A stretch of 64,000 nt of DNA from Porphyridium purpureum (taxonomy: Eukaryota; Rhodophyta; Bangiophyceae; Porphyridiales; Porphyridiaceae), in the NCBI GenBank assembly GCA_008690995.1, contig VRMN01000002.1, positions 1,302,001-1,366,000 on the forward strand, in the 5' to 3' direction. Shown here piece after piece: positions 46,317 to 55,649 of this stretch. Position 1 is the stretch's first letter; each line of letters starts with the position of its first letter. The notes beneath the pieces are model-generated. The model was not told the origin of the DNA. It made no database searches and worked only from the letters and a program-made list of their open reading frames with translations. A program made the position numbers and the translations under genes.

Positions 46317-47546
46317 ATGATGCCAAGCAGGATGAATCTCATGGAAGTGAGTGCATTGTTGGACACTGTGGGCGAACCGAGGCTTCCGGTATCGCCAGCG
46401 GAATACCCGCGAGGTGGTCCTACACATGTGGTGGCTGGCCGGGCAGGAATGAAGCAGACGTCATACGAGGGTGGCGCTTTGGTTGTGGCGACGCTCGAAG
46501 ACCCATTCACGTACGTGGATGTGGAGGAGAGTGTGAGTGAGTACACGGGCGACGATGAAGAAGTGGAGAACGATGACGACAAGCTCGACTTCACGCGACG
46601 CAATTTTCCGACAAACAAGTCTCTTCGAAGCGACGATTTTATGGTCAGCAATCTCTCAGAGTACTACTCGCGCTCTTATTGCTCCGAGGAAAACTCAGAC
46701 TCGCACTTTCGACACTTTCGCACGGCGATTCTGGAAATCAACACGCACGGTGGAGCGCGGACGTCGCCCGCATTGCTCAGACAGCGCAGCTCTCGTCGTA
46801 TGACCCAACTGTGGAATAAGATTATGATGCGGCCGGACGAAACGAGCACATTGCAGCAATTCAAGAGAATTCTAGATCACCTGCATGGCGCCGTTGTGAG
46901 TGAAATCCGCGACCTTTCACGAATCAAGAACGCAATGGAGTCGAAGACGCAAAGAACAAAACTCGGGCTGCTTCCGCTCGAAGCCAGCCTGTTCGTTCAG
47001 TGGTGGAAGGTGTTCGAGGCGTTTTGTGTCAAGTATTTTTTGGCCGAGGATATGTGGCTGCTCGGGTTCTTACCGTCTGCGTACTTTAAGAGCGCCCGTG
47101 AACACAAGCGCGTGCTTGTGGAAGACTTTCTGAGTATTGAGAGTGTGCTTGACGAATTTGCCAAGCGCCCAAACAACGTCAGTAGTCGCCTGTTCGGATT
47201 AATGGACCGTTTGATGCAGAACTTTGTCGATTATCTCGACGTCCTGTTTGAAGTGCAGGTGCTCGGCGAACTAGCCGTCTACTTTGACGCGTCCACGATT
47301 CAGATGAATGTGCTGCGGTGCTTTTGTGAGGGCGAGCACACGATGGAATTTTTAGTGCTGCTGGTTTCCTGGATCAAGACGCGCAAGGATCGCGAGCGGT
47401 GGCTGAAAGACAATGTCAACTTCCGCACGAGACAGGAGCTGAAATTTGCGTATGACAATATGGAAGCTACCCACTACGGAGTGGTCAAGCAGCTTGAGAT
47501 GAACAGCGTAAGAATGTCGATGCGGATGGTGCGCCCGGCCGTGTGA
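46317..47546 (+). CDS. Degenerate hemerythrin-like helical-bundle protein
   Basis: A 409-residue protein. After an acidic disordered N-terminus, residues about 180-325 look like four hemerythrin/HHE helices: FKRILDHLHGAVVSEI, VQWWKVFEAFCVKYFLAEDMWLLGFLP, REHKRVLVEDFLSIESVL and LMQNFVDYLDVLFEVQVLGELAVYF. In true hemerythrins the second and fourth helices carry Hx3-4E iron ligands. Here the first-helix and third-helix histidines and an AED remain, but the ligand histidines of helices 2 and 4 are replaced (CVKYFLAED, DVLFEVQVLGEL). A non-metal or altered-metal role is inferred. The assignment rests on pattern only. A TATA box lies upstream. Confidence 0.5.
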   Translation: MMPSRMNLMEVSALLDTVGEPRLPVSPAEYPRGGPTHVVAGRAGMKQTSYEGGALVVATLEDPFTYVDVEESVSEYTGDDEEVENDDDKLDFTRRNFPTNKSLRSDDFMVSNLSEYYSRSYCSEENSDSHFRHFRTAILEINTHGGARTSPALLRQRSSRRMTQLWNKIMMRPDETSTLQQFKRILDHLHGAVVSEIRDLSRIKNAMESKTQRTKLGLLPLEASLFVQWWKVFEAFCVKYFLAEDMWLLGFLPSAYFKSAREHKRVLVEDFLSIESVLDEFAKRPNNVSSRLFGLMDRLMQNFVDYLDVLFEVQVLGELAVYFDASTIQMNVLRCFCEGEHTMEFLVLLVSWIKTRKDRERWLKDNVNFRTRQELKFAYDNMEATHYGVVKQLEMNSVRMSMRMVRPAV

Positions 47547-47813
47547 GATAAGGTGTTGGGATTGTCTCCATGTTGTACTAACTCAAGAGTAAACGCGCTC
47601 TTTTGAAATAATTGTCGTTAGATACAGAACATACGTTTCGTATTGCCTAGTCTGTGCAGCTGGTGCAAAGCTATCAAACTGTGCGCGTGATCCTCGAGGC
47701 CTTGTCCTCCCAGTTCACTTCGTTTGTACGACTGCATCAAGAAGCCCGGCATCTCAACGGTGGGCTGCCGGCGTCGCACTTTATGCGCGACAACATTCAC
47801 GTTGCCTGGCAGC

Positions 47814-50800
47814 TCACGTGAAAAGAAAGCGCATGTCTTGCTCCGTGAGACGATTCAGAGCAGCCTCCGACTGGCCAACAGTCGACTCAAACACAAGCTG
47901 CTTCTTGTCCTGCAAGCGAAGAATACGTTCCTCAATTGTGCCCTCGATGACAAACTGGACGACTTGGACGGGCTTGTACTGACCGAGGCGGTGGACCCTG
48001 TCCATCGCTTGGTGCGAGACAGCAGGGTTCCACCACAGGTCCAAAAGGAAGATGTGCGAGGCCACAGTCAAATTCAACGCGACCCCGCCAGCCTTGAGGC
48101 TCATCAAAAAGATGCGCACATCCGGATCCTCGCTAAAGTCTGAGATGAATTCGTCGCGCTTCTTAAACGACATGCTTCCCGTGAGCTTCCTTGACGGCAC
48201 TTTGGCCGTTTCGAGACGGTACTCAACAAGATCCAAGAACGAAACAAACTGACTAAACACAATAGCCTTGGCGGATGGGTCACGAGCAAGCATAAGCTGA
48301 ATTTCTTCCATGAGCGCCTCGATTTTCGTACTCGTCTGAAATTCCTCCAAGTTGGAGAGTCTTCCTAGGATGCCCTTTTGTAGCTTTCGCGTCGGTGTCG
48401 GTACTGGAGACGCCGCCAACGAAGAAGGTCCTCCCGAAGCCCTCGTTACAATTGATCCCCGATTCGCGCTCTCATCGCCATCGGCACTTTCATCCGCCTG
48501 CAGCTGCACTGCTGCCGCACTCAGATCGATCGAGAATCCAGCCTTGAAACACGACGGACATTCCTCCTCCTGCCCCGAGTCAGCGTCAAACGACATCACA
48601 TACGACCGCGCGCACGAGCGGCAAAATGCGCAATTACACTCAGACACAATACCATCTTCGAGATCTTCACGGCAGATACCGCACAACGAAAAGAACGTGT
48701 TTGCGCTGCTCTTGGGCATCTTGCCCTTGCCATATGACAACAGTGTCTCTGCATACCGTTTCTCATTGAACTCGATCAGATACGGGTGATTGACTGCCTG
48801 CCTGAGGCGCACGAGTAGATCAAAGACATGGGCATAGTTCGAGAGAACGGTGCCACTGGCCACGTAGCGCGAGAACTGCGCCTTCGACTGCGTAAACAAG
48901 GCTGTGTAGTAATCCTGCTCGAATGAATCCAGTGTGTCGCGCCTAAGCGTCACACGTTTCGGTGGCAAGTCGATTTCTGTAGCTCGGCCAAGCTTGGTTC
49001 TGCGCAGCAGCAAGTTGTCAAGTACCTCGTGCTTAAGCCTCAGGAACGCAACCATTCCCTTTCCTTTGTACCCATGGCGAATGATTGGGTTCAGCACATG
49101 CTTGGAGAACCAGTTGGAGTGACTAATCATATGACAACCGCAATCAATGCACTTCCGCGTGAGCGGATCAAACTCTGGGTCCGGCTTCTTGCAGCCGCAC
49201 TTCCTGCAGAAAAAGTACGCAAAAGGATATGCGCGCAAGAAGCGAACGGACGAAAACAGCTCAGAAACCCGATTTTGAAGCGGTGTGCCGCTCAACGCCC
49301 ACCGAAAGTCTGCTCTCAACGCAAAAACAGCTCGAGCAGTATTCGTTTTCTTATCCTTGATCTGATGGCTTTCATCCAGAACCACACGGTGCCAGTGCAC
49401 GCTATGGAGAATCGAACTGCTCAAATGCGTCTCGTTCATTGCCTTTTTCTGTGCCCTGACTCTGTCCTGCTCTTCAGCCGTAAGGTCGAAGAATCCGTAA
49501 CTTTCAAAATTCTCCTGCAACCCAAACACGTAATCATAGTCGTAATCGTTTGCATCATCCGCTGGAGCTTCTACTGAACGTGCAACGGCACCAGGGTTTG
49601 CCTTTTTCTCCTGCTTTTTCTGCTTGTCTGTTTTCCTAGCATTTGGTCCACAAAAGTATTTGTTATGAACCGCTAGCTTCTCTGGGTCGAAATCTTTGGC
49701 ACAATAATCGCATTTGACCTTGAAAAAGTTCAATCTTGATCGGTACGCGGTCTCGAGCGTTCCGTAGGTTGTTAAAACCACGTCGTACTGTTCCAGCTCG
49801 CGTCGATTGGTGACACGCGTCGAGCCATGGTGCATGTAGACAGAAAGGCTCCCTTCTTCACAGTAGCGGCGAATTTCGTCACGCCACTGAATCATGGCCA
49901 CAACTGGACATAGCACAAGCGTACCTTTGACCCGTGGAAAGCCTCCACTATCATCTTCACTTTCGCCATCGAACACAATCTGCTCAGACAGATGCGACGC
50001 ATCTCTACGATTCGACATAATCAGTGCAATGGCCTGCAGCGTCTTGCCCAAGCCCATCTCGTCTGCCAAAATTCCGCCCTTCGCAGCCCCGCGCTCTTGC
50101 TCTAACGCCCAGAACAAAAACTCCTTCTGGTACGGAAACAACGTTGCAAGTAGTCCGGGCGGTTCATCCGTTTGACCCTCAATAACGCGATGGACCAGCT
50201 GGTTCGTATCAAAGTCCTTCCCATCGCCAATATTGTCGGGCAAGCGAACACGGAGTTGAAAGTCATCATCGTACACCGGCTCATCCTCTTTCCGCTTCCC
50301 CCTTCCTGAAGACGCACTCGCTCGACCAGCGGGCCTACCCGACGCGTCAAGATGATCGTCCGCACCTCCTTTCCCTTTCGAATTCTTCGAAAGCGCCATC
50401 AATGGTGCAGCTTGCTCGCGAATTGTCAGTGGCACCAGCTCTGGCGTTACGTGTTGCTCTAAGCTCCCCTGTTGGGAAACACCAAGTCTCGACGTCTCAC
50501 GGGTAAGGGCCCTTCGCACCGAGCGTTCCTCTGCACTCGACAGATTTCCCTGTCTGTTCAAGAGCTGACGAGCAGTTTCCAGTACAGCTTGATAGTCATG
50601 CGGTCGATCTACACGGCCAGTTTGTTCAAGCCTGGACGCTGCCTGCACCACATGTGCATCCGCGGACACTCCATTTGCAGCAAGAGTAGACGCTCGGGTG
50701 AAGCCTGTGTGCGGATTCAAAGCGTCTTCGTCTGCTCGCCGGCTTGAGCCCACACGTCGGTTTCCGGCAACAGCAGGATTGCCCCGTCCAACTCCAAAAG

Positions 50801-51296
50801 CTGATCCAGAGGCCTGGCCGATACCTGAGCCACGCTGCCGCTTGACCCTCGGCGTTTCCACCTCAAAATCCGGATCTTCCTTCGAGGCATCTCCGGGGTC
50901 AAAGTCTGAGTCATCGGCGGAAGAAGTGTTAGAGCTGCTTGCCACTCGCCTTTTCGTGGGTTTTCGCCGACCGCCTCTGTTCCGCGTCGTAGCGGGGTGT
51001 TTCTGAACCACCTTCCTTTCAGATCCAGACCTCTCTCCATCTGACAGCCGAGACGCAGCGAGCGCTGCCGCTTCTGCCCTGTCCGCCGCTCGTGGAGTGT
51101 TTCCTTCACCGCTACTGTGACTTCCAACGCTGCCCTCACCGTCCTGTGAGCTGGACGCGCTGGGTTGGACGGGCGGCTCATCTTCAGCCATCCTGGACCG
51201 TGTGGACAGACGACGCCCCTGCGGCCGCCCCTCAGTCCCCGGCTGCGGAGCGCTGGTCGCTCCGTTCCTACGAGCTTTCCCTTGCTGCCGTTTCAT
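47814..51296 (-). CDS. RAD16: RAD16-like SNF2 helicase with RING finger (global-genome repair)
   Basis: A 1160-residue Swi2/Snf2 ATPase of the RAD5/RAD16 group. The N-terminal 360 residues are charged and disordered. The motor has GILADEMGLGKTLQAIALIMS (motif I), VVLDESHQIKDKKTNTARAV (motif II, DESH), SGTPLQNRVSEL (III) and, in the C-terminal lobe, IVFSQFVSFLDLVEYRL and MDRVHRLGQYKPVQVVQFV. A RING (CGICREDLEDGIVSECNCAFC ... CPSCF) sits between lobes, as in yeast Rad16. The zinc-binding insert FFCRKCGCKK ... CIDCGCHMISHSNWF is also Rad16-specific. Rad16 with Rad7 senses lesions in silent DNA for nucleotide excision repair. ATG 51296 follows a TTG-initiated frame. Confidence 0.93.
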   Translation of the reverse strand: MKRQQGKARRNGATSAPQPGTEGRPQGRRLSTRSRMAEDEPPVQPSASSSQDGEGSVGSHSSGEGNTPRAADRAEAAALAASRLSDGERSGSERKVVQKHPATTRNRGGRRKPTKRRVASSSNTSSADDSDFDPGDASKEDPDFEVETPRVKRQRGSGIGQASGSAFGVGRGNPAVAGNRRVGSSRRADEDALNPHTGFTRASTLAANGVSADAHVVQAASRLEQTGRVDRPHDYQAVLETARQLLNRQGNLSSAEERSVRRALTRETSRLGVSQQGSLEQHVTPELVPLTIREQAAPLMALSKNSKGKGGADDHLDASGRPAGRASASSGRGKRKEDEPVYDDDFQLRVRLPDNIGDGKDFDTNQLVHRVIEGQTDEPPGLLATLFPYQKEFLFWALEQERGAAKGGILADEMGLGKTLQAIALIMSNRRDASHLSEQIVFDGESEDDSGGFPRVKGTLVLCPVVAMIQWRDEIRRYCEEGSLSVYMHHGSTRVTNRRELEQYDVVLTTYGTLETAYRSRLNFFKVKCDYCAKDFDPEKLAVHNKYFCGPNARKTDKQKKQEKKANPGAVARSVEAPADDANDYDYDYVFGLQENFESYGFFDLTAEEQDRVRAQKKAMNETHLSSSILHSVHWHRVVLDESHQIKDKKTNTARAVFALRADFRWALSGTPLQNRVSELFSSVRFLRAYPFAYFFCRKCGCKKPDPEFDPLTRKCIDCGCHMISHSNWFSKHVLNPIIRHGYKGKGMVAFLRLKHEVLDNLLLRRTKLGRATEIDLPPKRVTLRRDTLDSFEQDYYTALFTQSKAQFSRYVASGTVLSNYAHVFDLLVRLRQAVNHPYLIEFNEKRYAETLLSYGKGKMPKSSANTFFSLCGICREDLEDGIVSECNCAFCRSCARSYVMSFDADSGQEEECPSCFKAGFSIDLSAAAVQLQADESADGDESANRGSIVTRASGGPSSLAASPVPTPTRKLQKGILGRLSNLEEFQTSTKIEALMEEIQLMLARDPSAKAIVFSQFVSFLDLVEYRLETAKVPSRKLTGSMSFKKRDEFISDFSEDPDVRIFLMSLKAGGVALNLTVASHIFLLDLWWNPAVSHQAMDRVHRLGQYKPVQVVQFVIEGTIEERILRLQDKKQLVFESTVGQSEAALNRLTEQDMRFLFT

Positions 51297-51799
51297 CCTG
51301 CTCAAGCCCGCGACCGTCCGTCCCTACCTCGTCGATTTCCGTCAAAGTTTCCACCGCCCGTCTTTGCGCCAAATTCCACTTTGACCATTTACGCCGAAAG
51401 GCTGGTTGGCAAATGTTCCGATGTGGATACGCAAAAGCTTTAATGATGATTAGATAGCGGCATGTAGAGAAGACGTCTTCACAAGTCACAAGCTCACGCG
51501 CTAGCGCTCTGTTTCGCTCTGACTGTTGACCTGCGATCCAAAAACAATAAAGCTACCCGCGCCTGCACCACGAGGCGACGCACGATGTCTCGCTGACCAA
51601 AGCGGTGCCTGTGTGCTCGGGACCCGAGCAGATATGATGAGCGCTGGCATATTGCGTGATGAAGCGTTCGTAGCATAAGATGGCTCATGCGCACCGCTGC
51701 GTCTCGCCGAGGACCTCCCGCATTGAAGGGATCCCATGCACGTTAAAGAGAGCCATCGCTCGGGAGGCTTATACCTGAACGTCGTCACGCCGCCCCTGT
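51297..51799. other. Intergenic, nothing recognised
   Basis: A 503-bp spacer between two minus-strand genes (RAD16 start and the small membrane protein end). A 100-codon minus-strand frame covers part of it but has no conserved feature. Confidence 0.45.
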
Positions 51800-52054
51800 T
51801 CACGAAGGATTCTTGCGAATCTCACGCTTATGCAACAATACCGCAATACGTTCGTCCAACGCGGCCTCCTCGTCGCGCAAGCGGCGCACATGCTGCGTGA
51901 GCCTCGGGTTGACCTCCCCCACCAGCGCCTTATAATTCTGCTGCTCGACCTTATTCTGCACCTTCATGCCGACATACGCAAATCCAAACACCAAGAGCAC
52001 CAAGCGCATATGCACCCAGCTCGTGAACGGCACCACGCCCCTCATTCCACTCAT
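51800..52054 (-). CDS. 84-residue single-pass membrane protein (ATP synthase subunit e-like?)
   Basis: A short protein from ATG 52054: MSGMRGVVPFTSWVHMRLVL, one membrane segment (VLLVFGFAYVGMKV), then a charged helix (NKVEQQNYKALVGEVN ... RRLRDEEAALDERIAVLLHKREIRKNPS). Size, an N-terminal helix with spaced glycines and a long charged C-terminal coiled coil are as in mitochondrial ATP synthase subunit e, but the match is general and other small inner-membrane proteins would fit. The open frame extends 326 codons upstream through Pro/Ser/Arg-rich sequence with no conserved feature, which I take as 5' untranslated and promoter DNA. A five-copy GTAC cluster lies just 79 bp before this ATG. Confidence 0.55.
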   Translation of the reverse strand: MSGMRGVVPFTSWVHMRLVLLVFGFAYVGMKVQNKVEQQNYKALVGEVNPRLTQHVRRLRDEEAALDERIAVLLHKREIRKNPS

Positions 52055-53038
52055 CTTCGGCGCGCACCCGCTCCCGCTTCTTCCCCTCTTCTTTCCCTCT
52101 TTGCCTCTCCCCGTCCCATCCCGTCCCGTCTCACTGTACAACCATAGTACCCGCAGTACCCACAGTACTAATGGTACAGTGTGTGTTTTCATCGGTCGTC
52201 GTGCCGCTTCGAGGCGCGCCGCATCGTGAAAGGCATGTTGGGTGGTGACTTTTTGCTGAATCGAGCCGAACTGCTTTTCACGGTCTATTGTGTGTGAGTG
52301 TGTGTGTGTAACCCAGCGCTGGAATAGAGGATCGCACGGGAGGGGTCGCTTACACGCGATAGGGCGTGTGATGGTCAGCAGCGGTCGGCGGGCGCTCATG
52401 GTGTGCGTAGGTGGAGAAAACGATCGTCGTGGCGCAGGCGTGGAGTGCTGGCTTGTTGCGTGAGGTGCGTGAACGAAATACACGTTGGGCAGCGCACACA
52501 GAGAGAGAGCGCGCGCGCGAGCGATACGTAGAACGAAAAACGCGCTTGTTGCACGCAGACTTGGTGACGTGCTGCGATTTTTGGTGGGGGGACGGGAACC
52601 TTGTGCCGTACGGTCCGCGGTTCGGGATATGCGTAGCACGTGAGACGTACGCGTTGTGCTGGCGAAAGGCGAGTTGTCATCGCTGTCGGGAAACATCGTG
52701 GCCAGGTGCGCGTGTGTTTTATTAGTGCGCGCCAATTTTTTCTTTGGCAGCGGTGACGTGGATGGGTTGCGCGGTGGAATATTTGGATTTGTTGCGTCAC
52801 GAGATTTGGCGTCGTATGTAAGTGGCATTTTGGTCGGTACGGCTACGCGCGTGCAGTCGTTTGCAAAGCGCGATATCGCCCAGCGGTTCGCAAAAGTACG
52901 TAGAAGAATTGGGGCAGCGGAAGGTTTCGGGTTCCACGGAAGGGCCTTGACGCAGGTCATCTGGCCTGGCGGGCCGCTGTGTCGGTGGAGACAGAGGCGT
53001 GAGACAACGGCGCGTGAAGTTTTGGGCTTCAAACGGCC
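52055..53038. other. Divergent spacer
   Basis: About 980 bp between the 84-residue protein gene (minus) and the C2H2 factor gene (plus). It carries the GTAC cluster at 52133-52180, a GT-rich run near 52288-52308 and a GC/GA-rich run near 52500. No gene recognised. Confidence 0.45.
52133..52180. promoter_or_regulatory. Five-fold phased GTAC cluster
   Basis: ACTGTAC at 52133-52139 and GTACAGT at 52174-52180 face each other across three AGTAC units. GTAC cores begin at 52136, 52147, 52156, 52165 and 52174, so the last four are spaced exactly 9 bp apart. It lies 79 bp upstream of the 84-residue protein ATG. Confidence 0.55.
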
Positions 53039-54490
53039 ATGTCGTTCACGAAACGCGGCAGCTTACCGGCGCGGCGGAGCCAAATGCTCGCGAGCGAGGG
53101 AGCTGCTCATCGATGGCCGACCCTGTTGGACCCACGCGTGGTGGCGTTCTTTTGTATGCCAGATGCGGAGTTGCGGGAAAGGGCGCTCGAGCCATTGAGC
53201 ATTCGCAACGCCATTTCGCTATGCGTCTCGCTGCCATACGCCAAGGGCGAGGAGCCGACGGGCTATTCGTACTCGCTGGCCGTGCCGGTGTTTGCGGAAG
53301 ATGCCGGCGAGTCCTACTTTGTGTATTGTGCATACTATACCGAGTTTTCCTCCGCTCGCGGGCTCAGTTATACAGACAGCACACTGTATAAGTTTAACGA
53401 CGTGAGCATGCGCCGGCTCGTCCTCGACACCAGAAATGGGGGGTTTTTTGAGTTTGGCACCGTCGGCACTTTGCAGGAAGGTCTAAAGTACAATCTGATC
53501 GTGCGGCGCGCGTACGCGCACACAGGTCTGTACGTCGAAAACTTTGTGTTCGAGCAAAATCCGTTTGTGCAAGAGCAGCAACAGCAACCGGGTAGAAGTG
53601 GCCTTGATGGTCATCACGGCATGTTCTCGTCGAGCCTACAGGGCGTCAAGTATGTGCCCGTGTTCATGGCAGAACACGAGTGCCACATCTGCGCTCATTT
53701 TGGACGCCAGCAATGTACTTGCCCGCTGGCATTACGAACGGCAGGGCCCTTGATATCTTTGTCGCCGGCCGTGCCGAGCGGTCCAATGGCCATTGGCCTC
53801 CTCGTTCAGGATTTCATGCGCCTCAGCATATGTGGAGCGCTCTGCTCGAGCGGGCGGCCGCTCATGCAGCTTGAAAAGCTAGCACTTGGACCCATCGACC
53901 GGCCGCTTCCCAGGGCCACCGTGATGACCTCGCGCGTGCTCGGATTCCAAGATTCGTCAGTGGTGAAAGAGCGCATCTTTTCCATGCTCTTTGCTAATAC
54001 GGGCGGAGTCATGCATGGATTCGAGTTGATCCCGGACTCGCTGCAGCTTGCTGAATCAGCTCGACAGCCGCCTCAGATCACGTATTCCTCACCGATCAGC
54101 ACGCACACGGGAGCAGCGAGCGAACCCGTTAGTAACAGCGTGGAGAGGGCCAACAAGAATCGCGCCCACTCGTGGTCGATGCCTGCCGTGACCGGTATTG
54201 AGCATCAAGGAACCAGTGCGAGCAAAATCGTCCAGCACCCGACGACTGCTCCGGCCGGAGCCAATGCGCCGCATGTCGAGCCGAGAGACACTGGGAGCGA
54301 AGCGAGAAAGATGGCTGGCTCCTACGTATGTACAGTCTGCCGAAAGCCATTCAAGCAACGCTCCCACTTGGCCGAACATGTGCAGTGTGTTCACGAGCAC
54401 GAGCGACGCTTTTCATGCAAAACGTGCGGCAAGTCATTTGGCACAAACAGCAACCTTCGTCGACACAGACGGGAGCAGAGCCACTCATAA
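53039..54490 (+). CDS. C2H2 zinc-finger protein with large uncharacterised N-terminal domain
   Basis: A 483-residue probable transcription factor. The C-terminus has two adjacent Kruppel-type fingers: YVCTVCRKPFKQRSHLAEHVQCVH and FSCKTCGKSFGTNSNLRRHRREQSH, linked by EHERR. Two fingers alone give short-site DNA binding. Residues about 15-330 form an ordered domain I cannot name, with ISLCVSLPYAKGEEPTGYSYSLAVPVF, a strand-rich middle (DVSMRRLVLDTRNGGFFEFGTVG) and a possible extra zinc site CHICAHFGRQQCTCPLALR. A Ser/Thr/Pro linker (about 350-425) precedes the fingers. The ATG at 53039 is the first in frame. Confidence 0.8.
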   Translation: MSFTKRGSLPARRSQMLASEGAAHRWPTLLDPRVVAFFCMPDAELRERALEPLSIRNAISLCVSLPYAKGEEPTGYSYSLAVPVFAEDAGESYFVYCAYYTEFSSARGLSYTDSTLYKFNDVSMRRLVLDTRNGGFFEFGTVGTLQEGLKYNLIVRRAYAHTGLYVENFVFEQNPFVQEQQQQPGRSGLDGHHGMFSSSLQGVKYVPVFMAEHECHICAHFGRQQCTCPLALRTAGPLISLSPAVPSGPMAIGLLVQDFMRLSICGALCSSGRPLMQLEKLALGPIDRPLPRATVMTSRVLGFQDSSVVKERIFSMLFANTGGVMHGFELIPDSLQLAESARQPPQITYSSPISTHTGAASEPVSNSVERANKNRAHSWSMPAVTGIEHQGTSASKIVQHPTTAPAGANAPHVEPRDTGSEARKMAGSYVCTVCRKPFKQRSHLAEHVQCVHEHERRFSCKTCGKSFGTNSNLRRHRREQSHS

Positions 54491-54631
54491 AGGCGCGCGC
54501 TCGCGCACCGGCGTACAAACGCAGAAGAGCCATTCTTGGGAGTTTTCAATCTCTGTTGTGAATAAGATAAAGTGCTCCAGTTGTACTCCGAGGCTTTTCA
54601 GGAATCCGGAAGATAACTAGCTTCCGGTGCG

Positions 54632-55159
54632 ATGAAGACCGGTCGATCAGACCGCCGCAAGCGGCAGAGCGCGGTGGACTCGTTCCCAGACCCGACGCCG
54701 GGCGAGCAATGGCTGGGCGTCGTGCACGAGTGCTGCGGTGCAAATATGTACGACGTGCGCGTCTGTGAGCAGGCAACTTCTGGTTTGGAACTTGGAGAAG
54801 CGCGCGCGTTGTATGTGCTGCCCAAGCGGCTGCGGAACGTCGTGTGGATTCGGGCAGGAAGCTTGGTTTTTATCGAACGGTACGTTGCCGCGGAGGGCGG
54901 CGCCATGGGTGAGATTACCCACGTCCTCATGCCGCATCAGTTGCGGCACCTCGAGTCCTCACGGAACTGGACAGACCCGGTTCGGCTTATTTATTCGCGG
55001 CAGTCGGGTCAGGCGCAATCGCAAGCGCCCGAAAAGAATGCGGGTTATGAGGACATTGACGCGCTCCTCCTTTGCGGAAAGAAGGATGACGGCACGCCCC
55101 AGAACAAAATCAATTTACGTGAAGTGTCTAGCTCTGACGACGAAAGTAGCGCTGCCTGA
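54632..55159 (+). CDS. EIF1AD: EIF1AD-like OB-fold protein
   Basis: A 175-residue protein matching eukaryotic EIF1AD (Haponin; yeast and plant relatives are eIF1A-domain proteins), implicated in late 40S ribosome maturation. The OB fold runs from about 22 to 110: PTPGEQWLGVVHECCGANMYDVRV, ALYVLPKRLRNVVWIRAGSLVFIERY, GEITHVLMPHQLRHLESSRNWTD. The KRLRNVVWI phrase corresponds to KYRKNIWI of the family. The C-terminus is acidic with SSSDDESS, as in EIF1AD tails, and the start is basic. ATG 54632. The gene follows the C2H2 gene by 141 bp on the same strand. Confidence 0.88.
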   Translation: MKTGRSDRRKRQSAVDSFPDPTPGEQWLGVVHECCGANMYDVRVCEQATSGLELGEARALYVLPKRLRNVVWIRAGSLVFIERYVAAEGGAMGEITHVLMPHQLRHLESSRNWTDPVRLIYSRQSGQAQSQAPEKNAGYEDIDALLLCGKKDDGTPQNKINLREVSSSDDESSAA

Positions 55160-55649
55160 TGGCGAACACGACTCTGATTCGTTCAGGTCAAGCAAGCACG
55201 CTCTGAGAAACGTGGAAGCATGGACTAGAATGTTTCTGTGATCAAGGCGGCTATTCATTTTGGGCTTGTGTGTGGCGGCTGCGGAGAATCGGTTTCGGCA
55301 TTGAGACAACCGGCAGATGCCAAAGTATCTAGTTCAAAGGACATCTGCGAAACTGTCGAGAGCAGACGAGCCGCTGAAAGACGGCTCACTGCGTAGTCCG
55401 GATTTTTTTTGCATGTGGGAAGACTTTGTGATGACAGGCAAGTCCTTTTCCTCCGTAAGCGATGATAGAGGACTCGCGCGATCCCTAGGCACAGAAAAGA
55501 AGACGCTGGAAGACGCTTTGATCTAGTTTCTCTGCCATCGGTCCGGGCCGCAGACCCTCTCGGACTGGCACTGATTGAGATGCAAAGATTATCTTTTACA
55601 CTGGTGATTCAACAGTCGACATTCAGTCGCAGAGTCTATGCAAAGACCT
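55160..55649. other. Convergent spacer
   Basis: A 490-bp region between the 3' ends of EIF1AD and RtcB. An ATG-initiated frame of 69 codons at 55317-55526 (MPKYLVQRTSAKLSRAD) is present, but nothing in it resembles a known family and I do not call it a gene. Confidence 0.4.

Noticed and set aside
52055-53032. 326-codon N-terminal extension of the 84-residue protein
   Set aside because: Low-complexity Pro/Ser/Arg sequence crossing the GTAC cluster and simple repeats; more likely promoter and leader.
55317-55526. 69-codon plus-strand frame after EIF1AD
   Set aside because: ATG-initiated but no homology, no paralogue and in a convergent 3' spacer.
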